Shown here: positions 1 through 8,474 of the stretch, one piece after another
Layout: each line of letters begins with the position of its first letter
Numbering within the stretch: position 1 is the first letter of the stretch
NCBI GenBank assembly: GCA_050486265.1
Contig: JBJHCY010000016.1
Location: 1 to 64,000 of the forward strand
Direction of reading: 5' to 3'
Origin: SLFH01 sp050486265
GTDB taxonomy: Bacteria > Planctomycetota > Phycisphaerae > Phycisphaerales > UBA1924
Length of the DNA stretch: 64,000 nucleotides
Made by a program: the position numbers and the translations under genes
Notes under the pieces: generated by a model
Seen by the model: the letters and a program-made list of their open reading frames with translations, nothing else
The model's database searches: none
What the model was told of the DNA's origin: nothing

Positions 1-107
1 GGGCCACTCCGCTCCGGCTCGCTACGCTCGCCTCCGCTCCGTGCCCCCGACACACGAAGGAACACCAACCGACTCTCATAACGACCGGTACATGAATCGG
101 GGGCAGG

Positions 108-851
108 TCACTGAGCTCGCGCGAGTCGCGAACGCATGAACGCGACGGTCGATTGGTCCGTGCCCGGGCCGTGCAGGACCGAACCCGGGGTCCTGCCGGC
201 CACCTCATCGAGCGTGTACTCGGTGATCCGCATAAACCCGTCGTTCACCCACCGGATCCGGCCTTCGGCGTCGGTGATGATGACCGCGTTGTCGGTGTGC
301 GCCGCGACATGCGAGAGCAGTGTCAGGCGTTCGTGCTTGTTGGCGAGCTCTTCGGTCGCAGTAGAGAGCCGTTCGCTCACCACCGCGAGATGCATGAGCT
401 CCGCCGCGACCGACGCCAGCTCGCCGAGCATCCTGATATGCTCGGCGGGGATCTTCCGGGGCTCGGCGCCGAACACGCAGAACGCTGCGCGGATCCGCCC
501 GGTCCGTTCCACCACCGGCACCCCGGCGTAGAACCGGATCGGCAAGCTGCGCACCAGCGGCAGGTCCTTGAACCGGGGGTCGGCCAGCGCGTCCTCGACG
601 ATCAGCGGCGATTTGCTGAGCACGCAGGTGGTGCAGATCCCTTCGCGGCTGGGCATCTCGGGCAGGTCGAAGCCGTGGCGGGCCGCGAAGATCAGCCTCT
701 CCTCGCTCAGCACCGAGACCGAGGCCATCGGCGCACCGGTGACCTCGCTCGCAAGGGCGAGCAGACGCTCCATCGCCGCCCGTGCGCGGTCGCCATCCGA
801 ACCGGGATGTGCGATCAGATCGGCGGAGTCTGGCATCGGCGAGGGCCCCAT
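108..851 (-). CDS. GAF-PAS sensor-type protein, C-terminus cut short
   Basis: A 247-residue protein with a GAF domain at about residues 25-155 (typical stretches AARHGFDLPEMPSREGICTT and FYAGVPV) and the start of a PAS domain at about 175-235 (NAVIITDAEGRIRWVN, ITEYTLDEVAGR). GAF and PAS domains bind small ligands or cofactors and usually sit in front of a histidine kinase, diguanylate cyclase or PAS chain. Here the reading frame stops about two thirds of the way through the PAS fold, just after the FMRSRLARAQ segment. None of the frames in the 107 bases beyond looks like the missing PAS strands. There is no output domain. It may be a degraded remnant or a short sensory protein. Met6 is an alternative start. 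The domain calls are firm; a function for the shortened protein is not. Confidence 0.75.
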   Translation of the reverse strand: MGPSPMPDSADLIAHPGSDGDRARAAMERLLALASEVTGAPMASVSVLSEERLIFAARHGFDLPEMPSREGICTTCVLSKSPLIVEDALADPRFKDLPLVRSLPIRFYAGVPVVERTGRIRAAFCVFGAEPRKIPAEHIRMLGELASVAAELMHLAVVSERLSTATEELANKHERLTLLSHVAAHTDNAVIITDAEGRIRWVNDGFMRITEYTLDEVAGRTPGSVLHGPGTDQSTVAFMRSRLARAQ

Positions 852-1259
852 AGACGGTCTCGGAAGGTTTGCATCGACTTTCCCGCGCCGGGTGTTTCAT
901 GGGTCGTCTTTGATTGGAGACGAATGCGTAGCGATGCCCAAGCGCCAGTCGGATTCGTGGGTGAGGGGCGGCATCGACCCTCCCGCATCAGGTTGTCCCT
1001 TTCTCCGCCTTCCGCCCCGCTCCAGGTAACACCGACGCACTGCGGGCCGCAAACTTCCAATGGAAGTGCAGCTCCGAGAGCACGACGGGAGGCGATGTTC
1101 CCGGACCCGTTCCGCCTCCGGTCAGCGAGATGGACCGAACCTGTTTAGCGCAGCGAGCACTTCTGTTACCATGCCGCCTCGCCCGGAGCATCGGGGCTCA
1201 CTCCGGGGGACCCGAGATGCGGACGCTGAGCCCCCCTTTTCAGCGAACGAGAGGTTGCG
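852..1259. other. intergenic stretch between divergent genes
   Basis: These 408 bases separate the GAF-PAS gene (minus) from the subtilase gene (plus), so both promoters should lie here. A GAGAGG ribosome-binding site at about 1249-1254 precedes the subtilase ATG. I see no convincing sigma-70 pair, RNA gene or repeat; the open frames through it have no recognisable content. Confidence 0.4.
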
Positions 1260-2834
1260 ATGTTTGCAGATCCGTCTGTCGCCCGGCCCCGCCCAGAGCA
1301 GCGATCCCGGATCGTCTGCGCGGCGATCATCGCGGTCTTCGCCGGCGCCGCCTCCGCCGACGCCCCGGCCTGGGAGCCCTATCGCGGCCCGGTCAACGCG
1401 CCCGATGTCATGGGCGGGTACATGTCCACCGAGATCATCGTCCGCGTCGCGCCGGGGGCGGCGCCCGTGCTGGCCGGCGACGGGCGCTGGGTCTTCGGCC
1501 AGACGCCGCAGACCGCCGCGATCGCGGGCGTGCTCACAGAGTTCGGCGCACAGTCGGTCGGCGCATCGATCGATCCGCCGCCGGCGAACGCCGAGCTGGC
1601 CGCGCAGATCGGCCTCGACCGCTACTTCACGATCACCCTGCCCGCCGGCACGGACACGCCCGCGCTCGTCGCGCAGCTCAACGCCATCGGCGGCGCGATC
1701 GAGTCCGCCGAACTCAACGGGATCGGCGGCGTCCTGACGATGCCCAACGATCCCTCGTTCAATCTCCAGTACGGCCTGCTGAACACCGGCCAGACGATCA
1801 GCGGCAACGCGGGCGTCGCCGGCGCCGACATCGACGCGATGGGGGCCTGGGCGATCACCACAGGCTCGAGCGATGTCGTCGTCGCCGTCCTCGACACCGG
1901 CATCAGCTCCAGCCACCCCGATCTGCAGGCCAACCTCGTCCCGGGCAGGAATGTCCAGGCCAACAACTCGAACACGAATGACAGCTGGCTGATCAGCCAC
2001 GGCACACACTGCGCCGGCATCATCGGCGCCGTCGGCAACAACAGCGTCGGCGTCACCGGCGTCGCGTGGGAGGTCTCTTTGATGCCGATCCTCGTGCTCG
2101 GCGTCTTCGGCACCGGCAGCGAGTCGGACATCTCCAACGGCCTCACATGGAGCACCGACAACGGCGCGCACATCGCCAGCATGAGCCTCGGCTTCCCGGG
2201 CACAAGCAGCCTCATCGCAGCCGCCGCGACCTACGCCCACCAGTCCGGCGTCACCCTCATCGCCGCGACCGGCAACACGCCGACCGACCCGATCTCCGTC
2301 CCCGCGGCGTTGCCCGAGGTGATCGCCGTCGGCGCGACCGACAACCGCGACCAGATCGGCTCGTTCGTCTCGACCGGGCCCGAGATGTCGGTCGTCGCGC
2401 CGGGTGTCGATGTCTATTCGACATGGGACACGCTCTTCAGCGCCAACACCTACACCTACCAGACCGGCACCTCGATGGCCTGTCCGCATGTCGCCGGCGT
2501 CGCGGCGCTGATGCTCTCGGTCAACCCCGGCCTCACCCACACACAGATCCGTGACCTGCTCGAGTCGACCGCCGACGATCTCGGCGCGCCCGGTTGGAAC
2601 CCCGTATACGGACACGGGCGCGTCAACGCCGCGGCCGCCGTGCAGGCCGCCCTCGACCTCGGCCAGCCCTGCGTCGCCGACCTCAACGCCGACGGCGTCG
2701 TCGACGCCGACGACTTCTTCCTCTTTCTCAGCCTCTTCGCCGACGCCGACCCGGTCGCGGACATGAACGCCGACGGCGTGATCGACGCCGACGACTTCTT
2801 CCTCTATCTGAATCTCTTCGCCCAAGGCTGCTGA
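1260..2834 (+). CDS. secreted subtilisin-like (S8) serine protease with EF-hand C-terminal tag
   Basis: A 524-residue exported protease. An N-terminal hydrophobic segment (about residues 17-34, ending ASA-DA) looks like a Sec signal peptide, followed by a propeptide-like region. The S8 catalytic domain has Asp212 in VLDTG, His247 in SHGTHCAG, oxyanion Asn339 in AATGN and Ser405 in GTSMACPHVAG, so the full triad is present. The last 54 residues (Cys471-Cys524) contain two EF-hand type calcium loops (DLNADGVVDADDFF and DMNADGVIDADDFF) and end in a terminal cysteine. The same tail occurs on three other exported proteins in this window. It probably acts outside the cytoplasm in protein degradation or processing. 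A GAGAGG site lies about 6 bases before the ATG. The gene appears to be transcribed alone. Confidence 0.93.
   Translation: MFADPSVARPRPEQRSRIVCAAIIAVFAGAASADAPAWEPYRGPVNAPDVMGGYMSTEIIVRVAPGAAPVLAGDGRWVFGQTPQTAAIAGVLTEFGAQSVGASIDPPPANAELAAQIGLDRYFTITLPAGTDTPALVAQLNAIGGAIESAELNGIGGVLTMPNDPSFNLQYGLLNTGQTISGNAGVAGADIDAMGAWAITTGSSDVVVAVLDTGISSSHPDLQANLVPGRNVQANNSNTNDSWLISHGTHCAGIIGAVGNNSVGVTGVAWEVSLMPILVLGVFGTGSESDISNGLTWSTDNGAHIASMSLGFPGTSSLIAAAATYAHQSGVTLIAATGNTPTDPISVPAALPEVIAVGATDNRDQIGSFVSTGPEMSVVAPGVDVYSTWDTLFSANTYTYQTGTSMACPHVAGVAALMLSVNPGLTHTQIRDLLESTADDLGAPGWNPVYGHGRVNAAAAVQAALDLGQPCVADLNADGVVDADDFFLFLSLFADADPVADMNADGVIDADDFFLYLNLFAQGC
2670..2834 (+). other. 54-residue Cys-to-Cys EF-hand C-terminal tag (copy 1, on the subtilase)
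   Basis: The tail begins with Cys-Val-Ala-Asp-Leu-Asn and ends with Ala-Gln-Gly-Cys as the last residues of the protein. It contains two acidic loops followed by DDFFLFL or DDFFLYL helices. It matches the tails at 46688, 55117 and 56010 residue for residue in length. Confidence 0.85.
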
Positions 2835-2931
2835 TCGCCGGCTCGCCCGCCACGAACAAATCTGTGACGCAGAGGCGGACCGCCCCGCGTGTTTTCGCCT
2901 CGTGGACCGGAGATTCTGATAGGCTCAGGGG

Positions 2932-4242
2932 ATGAAGACGCTCACCCTCGCCGCAGTCGTGACGCTCGCCGTCGGATCTGTGTTCGCCGGCGCACCGTCG
3001 GAGCAGCCCGCAGACCGTTCCATCGCCCCGAAGGCTTCGATCGAGCTCCGTCCGGTGCTCCCCTCCGAGGCCGGCCGGGGCCTGTCATGGTCGCCCAGAG
3101 GCACGCAGATGCAGTGGTCGGAGGAACTCCCCGAGCACTGGCCCGAGCCGATCCGGGCCTTCGCCGCCGAGCTCATCGACCCGGTCTATGGCGAGATGGC
3201 CATCGGCCCGGCCCACGCAGCAAAGCGTCCCTTCATGCTCGCCAGAACCGCCCCCGACAACCCGCACCGCGAGATCCTCGTCATCGACGCGAACGCCGAC
3301 GGCAGGATCGACCCCGGCCGCGAAGTCTTCACCGCCGAGGCCCGCGATGTCCGGGGCCGCATGTGGGTGACGCACGCGCCCGTCACGCTCGCGATCGACT
3401 ACACACCCAAGCCGCAGGACGAGGAAGAGAAGGACCGCGATCGCCCCCGGCGCACCGAGCGACGCGACTTCGTCGAGCACGAGTTCAGCTTCTGGCACAC
3501 CTACCCGCGCGAGGGCGAGGAGGAGTCGAACATCCTGCGCTACACCCGTCGTTCGTGGATGGAGGGCGAGGTCTCGCTCCTGGGGCGCGCGTTCCGCATC
3601 CAGGTGATCGACGCCAACAACGACGCGCTCTACACCGGCGCCGACCGGTGGACGCTCACGCCGATGGGCCCCGCGCCGGAGCGGCCCGAAGCCGCCGACG
3701 ATCCCGCGGCCGTCTTCACCACCGAAGCCCGCACCGGCATCGGCATCAACGACCCCTTCTTCATCGACGGGCAGGCCTTCCGCCTCGCGGGCATCTGCAT
3801 CTCGGGCAGAACCGGCGCGTTCAAAGCGACCGACGACGCCCCGGTCATCCCAGACCGCCCCGCCGAGCCCGAACGCCCGCAGTCGGAGCACGAGCTCGCG
3901 TGGATCGGCGACCTCGACGAAGCCAAGCGAGAGGCGGCACGCCTCGGCCGCCCGCTCCTGGTCAAATGGACCGCCGTCTGGTGCGGGCCCTGCCGCACGA
4001 TGGACCGAGAGGCGTATCGAGACAAGGCGGTCGTCGAGACGCTCCGCGGCTCGTTTGTGATCGCCTCGATCGACTTCGACGAGCAGCACCAGCTCGCCAG
4101 ACAGCACGCCGTCAGAGCGCTGCCGACGATCCAGATCTTCGATCCCTCAGGCGAGGAAGTCGACCGGCGCGTCGGCCTGCAGACGCCCGTCCGGATGGAG
4201 GCGTGGCTCGACGAGCACAAGAGCCGGGCGAGAGGGTCGTAA
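2932..4242 (+). CDS. exported protein with C-terminal thioredoxin-like domain
   Basis: A 436-residue protein with an N-terminal signal peptide (KTLTLAAVVTLAVGSVFAGA). The middle (residues about 90-320) resembles no family I can name; it has two DANxD segments (IDANADGRIDPG, IDANNDALYTG) like calcium-binding or EF-hand loops. The last ~115 residues are a thioredoxin fold with the redox motif WCGPC (Cys351 and Cys354) and a cis-proline in ALPTIQIF. This suggests a periplasmic thiol-disulfide oxidoreductase or reductase. It follows the protease gene on the same strand with a 97-base gap. The thioredoxin domain is certain; the role of the long N-terminal part is unknown. Confidence 0.85.
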   Translation: MKTLTLAAVVTLAVGSVFAGAPSEQPADRSIAPKASIELRPVLPSEAGRGLSWSPRGTQMQWSEELPEHWPEPIRAFAAELIDPVYGEMAIGPAHAAKRPFMLARTAPDNPHREILVIDANADGRIDPGREVFTAEARDVRGRMWVTHAPVTLAIDYTPKPQDEEEKDRDRPRRTERRDFVEHEFSFWHTYPREGEEESNILRYTRRSWMEGEVSLLGRAFRIQVIDANNDALYTGADRWTLTPMGPAPERPEAADDPAAVFTTEARTGIGINDPFFIDGQAFRLAGICISGRTGAFKATDDAPVIPDRPAEPERPQSEHELAWIGDLDEAKREAARLGRPLLVKWTAVWCGPCRTMDREAYRDKAVVETLRGSFVIASIDFDEQHQLARQHAVRALPTIQIFDPSGEEVDRRVGLQTPVRMEAWLDEHKSRARGS

Positions 4243-4278
4243 GCGACCCCCAATCGCCCGAGCCCCGCTAATACCCCG

Positions 4279-6078
4279 TCAATCCGGCTCGAACCGGACC
4301 GTGCGCCGCCCCGCGTCGAGACCGCTCAGCACCGTGACGCTGCCCGAGGCGTCCGGCCACCGGATCTCCACGCGCTCGGCGGGATCCGAACCGATCGCGA
4401 AGTGCAGTTCCAGCGAATGCTGCTTGCCCTGGTGCCCGCCGGGCCCGACGACCATCCGCGTCTGCGTTGAGCGGCGTCCGTCGATTTCGGTTGTCACGCG
4501 CACGACCGCGCCGATCGCCGCGCGATTGACGCCATGCTCCGGATCCCCCTCCAGCCGCAGCGACAGCGCCCGCCGGTCGGGGCTCTCCGGCGTTGCGTTC
4601 TCAAAGAGCCTGAGCCTCGGCGTCCGCCCCGCCCGCTGCGCGGCGTTCAGCCGATTGAAACTCTGCCCCACGGCGATATCCGGCCGCCCGTCGGCGTTGT
4701 AGTCCAGGATCGCCGGCTGCCCGGCGCCGATGTGGTCGATCCCGATCCAACTCGTGACATCAACGAGCGAACCGTCCTCCTGCTGACGCCAGATCCGCAG
4801 GCGTTGGTTGTCGGGGTAGTCGCTGGAGCAGACCATGACATCGAGCCGGCCGTCGAGGTCGAAGTCGGCGAAAGCGCCGTAAATGTCGCCCTGGTTCCAG
4901 CCCAGGATCGTCGGATCGCCCGGGCTGCGATCCAGCGAGAGCGGCGCCCGCTCGACAAACCGCGGCCCTTCCTCGCCATCGGCGCGAACCAGCACCCGCG
5001 TCGGGTCGCTGCTCTCGCCCGCCCACCCGTGCGTGATCTCCGTGAGCAGCAGATCGAACCGCCCGTCGCCGGTGATGTCGCCGACCGCGGCGTCGAACGA
5101 ATTGCCGTTGGCCCGGAACGGCCGCTCGTCGGGCCGGTCGAAGCGTGGATCGGTTCTGGCGCGCTCCTTGAGCCAATCGGGGTACCGCCCGTGCCGGATC
5201 TCGTCGCCGTCGAGCCCGACCTCCGGCGCGACATCGCGCCACGCACCGTCTTCATCGAACATCCACAGGCGGTTCCAGCGCCGCCCGTAGTTCAGTTCGA
5301 GGATCTGAGGGCGGTTGCCCTTCGCCGCGTCGCCCAGCAGATCGACGATCATCACGCCGTAGGTGGGTCTGCCGCCCGCGTCGGTCTCGGGATCGAACTC
5401 GACGCCGTCGGTCGGCCAATCAACACGCTCGAACCGGATCTCGCCGTCGTCGCCGGTGCGCTGCAGCAGCACATCGCTCGGCATGCCGGCGAAGCTCCGC
5501 CCGTAGTGCTCGTACCAGTGGCCGACAACGATGTCGAGCCTGCCGTCGAGATCGAGGTCGCCCACGGCGATCGCGCACGCCGTCCCGCCCCGCGCCGCTT
5601 CGATCTCGTAGAACGCGCCGAGCGGCACGCCGAAGGTACCGTCGCCGTTGCCCCTCAGCCAAGCGACCCGCTGCGGCGTGCCCTCATGCGGAGGCTCGAA
5701 TCCTTCCCTGTTTTCATCGAGGTACCGAGCGACGATCGCGTCCGGCAGGCCGTCGCCGTCGAGATCCGCAAACACCATCACATCCCCGCGCCGAAGCTCG
5801 GGCAGCCCGGTCTCCTCCACCTCGACGAAGACCCGCCCCGAGCCCTCGGCCGAAGGCCGGTTCAGAAAAACCCTCGACCGCCCGACCACAAGATCGTCGA
5901 TCCCGTCCCCGTCGAGGTCGACCGCCGCGACATGCGCCGCGCTGATCGGCCCGTCCCCGTCTTCGAGGCCGACGCCCGCGGTGACATCAACAAATCGCAG
6001 CGGCGCGGACGGTGCGGCCACTGCAAGGCAACCCACGGACAAACAGACCAGCGCGAGAGCAACATGGTGTGAAAACAT
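4279..6078 (-). CDS. exported FG-GAP/VCBS repeat protein with ASPIC/UnbV domain
   Basis: A 599-residue secreted protein. The start at 6078 gives a clear signal peptide (FSHHVALALVCLSVGCLAVA). A longer frame would run into the tRNA gene upstream and is rejected. The body contains repeated FG-GAP/VCBS beta-propeller units seen as DLDGDGIDDLVVG, DLDGDGLPDAIVA, DLDLDGRLDIVVG, DITGDGRFDLLLT, DFDLDGRLDVMVC and DYNADGRPDIAVG, each a calcium-binding blade loop. The C-terminus carries an ASPIC/UnbV module (GAVVRVTTEIDGR, then VEIRWPDASGS). Such proteins are usually cell-surface or extracellular, with a presumed binding or adhesive role. It is convergent with the thioredoxin-fold gene (36-base gap). 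Confidence 0.9.
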   Translation of the reverse strand: MFSHHVALALVCLSVGCLAVAAPSAPLRFVDVTAGVGLEDGDGPISAAHVAAVDLDGDGIDDLVVGRSRVFLNRPSAEGSGRVFVEVEETGLPELRRGDVMVFADLDGDGLPDAIVARYLDENREGFEPPHEGTPQRVAWLRGNGDGTFGVPLGAFYEIEAARGGTACAIAVGDLDLDGRLDIVVGHWYEHYGRSFAGMPSDVLLQRTGDDGEIRFERVDWPTDGVEFDPETDAGGRPTYGVMIVDLLGDAAKGNRPQILELNYGRRWNRLWMFDEDGAWRDVAPEVGLDGDEIRHGRYPDWLKERARTDPRFDRPDERPFRANGNSFDAAVGDITGDGRFDLLLTEITHGWAGESSDPTRVLVRADGEEGPRFVERAPLSLDRSPGDPTILGWNQGDIYGAFADFDLDGRLDVMVCSSDYPDNQRLRIWRQQEDGSLVDVTSWIGIDHIGAGQPAILDYNADGRPDIAVGQSFNRLNAAQRAGRTPRLRLFENATPESPDRRALSLRLEGDPEHGVNRAAIGAVVRVTTEIDGRRSTQTRMVVGPGGHQGKQHSLELHFAIGSDPAERVEIRWPDASGSVTVLSGLDAGRRTVRFEPD

Positions 6079-6144
6079 GGCCGAGAGAGTAATCGATCGG
6101 CCCGGCAAGTTCTCCGACTCGCTCCGAGCGGGAAAACCAAGAAA

Positions 6145-6218
6145 TGGGCGCAACAGGACTCGAACCTGTGACCTCTGCCATGTGACGGCAGCGCTCTAGC
6201 CAACTGAGCTATGCGCCC
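6145..6218 (-). tRNA. tRNA-Val (anticodon CAC)
   Basis: 74 bases read on the minus strand fold into a full cloverleaf: acceptor stem GGGCGCA with TGCGCCC, D-arm GCTC/GAGC, anticodon stem CTGCC/GGCAG with loop GTCACAT (anticodon CAC, valine GUG), and T-arm ACAGG/CCTGT with TTCGAGT. The discriminator base is A. The terminal CCA is not encoded. Confidence 0.95.
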
Positions 6219-6563
6219 GCAGCCGGTCCGTCGGACCGTCTTCGGGGCGGATACTACGCCGAGTCCGTCCGCCGCGGCAATCTCAGCCGGCCCTCGCCAA
6301 CGCCGATGCGCGACGCACACCTGACCCTCGCCCCCGCTCGACTGTCCGAGCCCAACTCGGGGGCTTCCGCCGCGGTCCCAATCGGCCGCGGTGGGGGCTC
6401 GGTGAAAGCCGCTGGCTCCCGGTCAACCAGCCCTCGCTCCGCGGCTGTCGGTTCCTTACCAGCCGCAACTTTCCCTCGCCCATACCTGTGAATCTGGGCG
6501 GTTCCGGTGCGGGAGAGGCGTCCGGCGCGTTATAGTCTCCATTCCAAACCACGGGAGCCGTTC
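6219..6563. other. hairpin-rich intergenic region, candidate structured RNA or leader
   Basis: This 345-base gap lies between tRNA-Val (minus) and the gene at 6564 (plus). It holds strong nested inverted repeats: CCGAGCCC at 6346-6353 pairs with GGGCTCGG at 6395-6402 around an inner CCGCGG pair (6370-6375 with 6386-6391), and GCGGCTG at 6441-6447 pairs with CAGCCGC at 6460-6466. There is no credible ORF. I compared it with the conserved cores of RNase P RNA, tmRNA, SRP RNA and common riboswitches and saw no match. The strand is undetermined. It could be an unrecognised small RNA or simply a GC-rich leader. Confidence 0.35.
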
Positions 6564-7586
6564 ATGGACGATCAGAACACCCGCAGCGCCCGCACCGCCA
6601 ATGACGGCTCAGGGCTCTGGGACCGCCAGCACGAGCCCCGTCCCGCTCGCCCGCGCCAAGCACAAACTCCCAACACCCCAGCCGCGACGCCCGAAGCCGC
6701 CGCCGCGGCCCCCAAACGACAGCCCCGCAAGCCCGCCCAGCAGTCCGTCCCGCAAGCCAGAGACGGTGCTGCAAAGGGTGCTGCACCGGTCGCCCGGGCC
6801 AAGCCCTCGCCGGTCGAGGCCCGTGAAGGCGCCGACAGGGAGCCCCCGGTTGTGGTGGTCCGCCCCGTGGCGGTGCCCGAGGCCCAGACCGACCGTGCCG
6901 GCAACGCCCGTCCCGTTCTGCTGACCTCCGAGATGGTCGACGCCGGCGACCGGCTCTACCGCCGCCTGGCCGAACAGTGCGAGGGCGAGGCGGCTCTCGT
7001 CACGCTCGCTTCGCGGCTGCCCGGGTTCGGCCGCGACGAGGTGCTGATCAAGGTCGTCGCGCTCAACGCGCTGGCCGGCCCGCATGTGCTCTCGCGCCGG
7101 CTCGCCGCACGCCACATCGAACGCGTCATGGCCAAGGCCGACCCGGCCGACCCCATGATCGTCGACCGCCTCGCCGACATCCCCCAGGCCTCCGGCAAGC
7201 CCTCCAAGCGCAAGCAGCACGGCTTCGCCTCCAAGTTCGCCCACTACTTCATCGACGCCGAGCGGTTCCCCGTCATGGATGTTCATGCGGCCAAAACGCT
7301 CCGCTTCCACCTCGGCGGCCGTTCCTATGTCGTCGACGAGTCCAGCCGCTACCGCGAGTTCGAGTCCAACATGCGCCGCCTCCGCGGCCTCTCCGGCCAC
7401 AAGGGCTCGCGCAGCGCGCTGGGCCGCTACCTCTGGGTCGCCGGGCAGTACATCGATTGGTCGAGGTCGCGCAAGGCCAAGATCAACCGCCAGCTCGCGG
7501 CGATCTTCGCCAGCCCCGCGCCCGACGCCGCCGAAGACATCCGCGTGATGATGCCCGAGCAACGCCCCGCCTGCCCCTGGCTCTGA
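6564..7586 (+). CDS. hypothetical protein, disordered N-terminus and helical C-terminal domain
   Basis: A 340-residue cytoplasmic protein with no signal peptide. I chose the ATG at 6564 (MDDQNTRSAR) over the longer frame because the upstream extension lies in the structured intergenic region. Residues 1-115 are rich in Pro, Ala and Arg and probably disordered. Residues 125-335 look like a folded, mostly helical domain with the stretch GFASKFAHYFIDAERFPVMD. That pattern (FASK, H, then FP..D) reminds me of uncharacterised proteins with an OGG-type helix-hairpin-helix DNA glycosylase fold, but this is a weak resemblance and no catalytic motif is clear. The gene is alone and ends at a strong terminator. 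Confidence 0.7.
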   Translation: MDDQNTRSARTANDGSGLWDRQHEPRPARPRQAQTPNTPAATPEAAAAAPKRQPRKPAQQSVPQARDGAAKGAAPVARAKPSPVEAREGADREPPVVVVRPVAVPEAQTDRAGNARPVLLTSEMVDAGDRLYRRLAEQCEGEAALVTLASRLPGFGRDEVLIKVVALNALAGPHVLSRRLAARHIERVMAKADPADPMIVDRLADIPQASGKPSKRKQHGFASKFAHYFIDAERFPVMDVHAAKTLRFHLGGRSYVVDESSRYREFESNMRRLRGLSGHKGSRSALGRYLWVAGQYIDWSRSRKAKINRQLAAIFASPAPDAAEDIRVMMPEQRPACPWL

Positions 7587-7621
7587 TGTCGCTCCGAGCC
7601 CCGCGCAGTCCATCAACGACA

Positions 7622-7655
7622 AAGGCCGCGACCCCTGAGGGTCGCGGCCTTGTTT
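7622..7655 (+). terminator. rho-independent terminator
   Basis: A perfect 13-base-pair stem (AAGGCCGCGACCC with GGGTCGCGGCCTT) around a CTGA loop is followed by GTTTC. It lies between the gene ending at 7586 and the convergent gene ending at 7675, and may serve both. Confidence 0.75.
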
Positions 7656-7674
7656 CAAAAGAGTTCCACCCGCG

Positions 7675-8430
7675 CTAGTGGTCGGGCATGTTCCGCCCGG
7701 ACTCGTCGGTGAGCTTCGCGTCGGTGATCACATACAGCCCGACGAGCCAGCCGGCGGACAGGTACGGGTCCCACTGGAACTTGCCGGTCAGCGTGCCGAA
7801 GTTCGTCGTCCAGCGCGAGACGCGTTGCGGCCGTTCGAGGCGCACCTCGACCGCGTCGTACGCGGTGGGGGGCAGGCCGAGGCAGCAACCGTCCCACTGG
7901 TTCATCATCAGCAGCAGTTCGTCGACATCATCGCGAACGACCGGGAAGAGCAAGTACCCGCTGATGCGCACATGCTTGCCGTCGAGCAGCTTCACCCACT
8001 CGGGTGCGTCCTCGTTGCCCGCCCGAGGGTCGTACACGCGCTGGGCCGCGACCAGAAGATCCCAAGGCACGCGGTAGGGCGAGGCCTGCGTCCCTTCGCC
8101 GGTGATCCGGATGCCGTCGATCACGAACGAGCCGTCGTCGGCGCGGGTCATGCTCCCGGCCGGGGCGTCGGTCGTAGCGACCGTCGCGTCGTCACCGTTG
8201 CTCTCGGCATCGGGCGTCGAGGCCACGCCGTTGAACGGGCGCCCCGACAGCGCCGAGTGCGTCGCCCGGGCGACGCCGGCGGTCATGCGGCCGAGGCGTT
8301 CAAGAAGCTCGGCGTGGTCGGCGTCGTCGGCGGAGATCGCTCGGGCGTTCGCCGCCCCGGGGAGGGCGAGAAGACCGGCGATTCCGGCCAAGGCGATGAG
8401 CTTTGCACGCTTGCGGTTCATCATGGTCAC
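7675..8430 (-). CDS. exported DUF3299-like protein
   Basis: A 251-residue protein with a signal peptide (AKLIALAGIAGLLALPGAANA). The C-terminal part contains LDGKHVRISGYLLFP followed by a VDELLLMMNQWDGCCLGLPP segment. This pattern of a 'membrane-permeability' style beta strand, then a paired-Cys CC with PP, is typical of DUF3299 proteins, whose biochemical role is unknown. It is probably periplasmic. Several Met codons near the start (MTMMNRK) leave the exact initiator open by a few residues. It lies immediately downstream of the ABC permease gene on the same strand, with a 44-base gap from 8430 to 8475, and could be co-transcribed with it. Confidence 0.75.
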   Translation of the reverse strand: MTMMNRKRAKLIALAGIAGLLALPGAANARAISADDADHAELLERLGRMTAGVARATHSALSGRPFNGVASTPDAESNGDDATVATTDAPAGSMTRADDGSFVIDGIRITGEGTQASPYRVPWDLLVAAQRVYDPRAGNEDAPEWVKLLDGKHVRISGYLLFPVVRDDVDELLLMMNQWDGCCLGLPPTAYDAVEVRLERPQRVSRWTTNFGTLTGKFQWDPYLSAGWLVGLYVITDAKLTDESGRNMPDH

Positions 8431-8474
8431 AGTCTAACACCTCCGAAACCGGATCGGTCGGTCTCGCGTTGAAC

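Noticed and set aside
1122..2825. Long minus-strand open frame over the subtilase gene (567 codons).
   Set aside because: It is the antisense of the subtilase, rich in Val, Gly and Asp repeats with no domain; high GC creates such frames across the whole window.
6219..6563. RNase P RNA, tmRNA, SRP RNA or a riboswitch in the hairpin-rich gap.
   Set aside because: None of the conserved cores (such as GAGGAAAGUCC, or GGAAGCAGCC) is present, so I only report it as structured.
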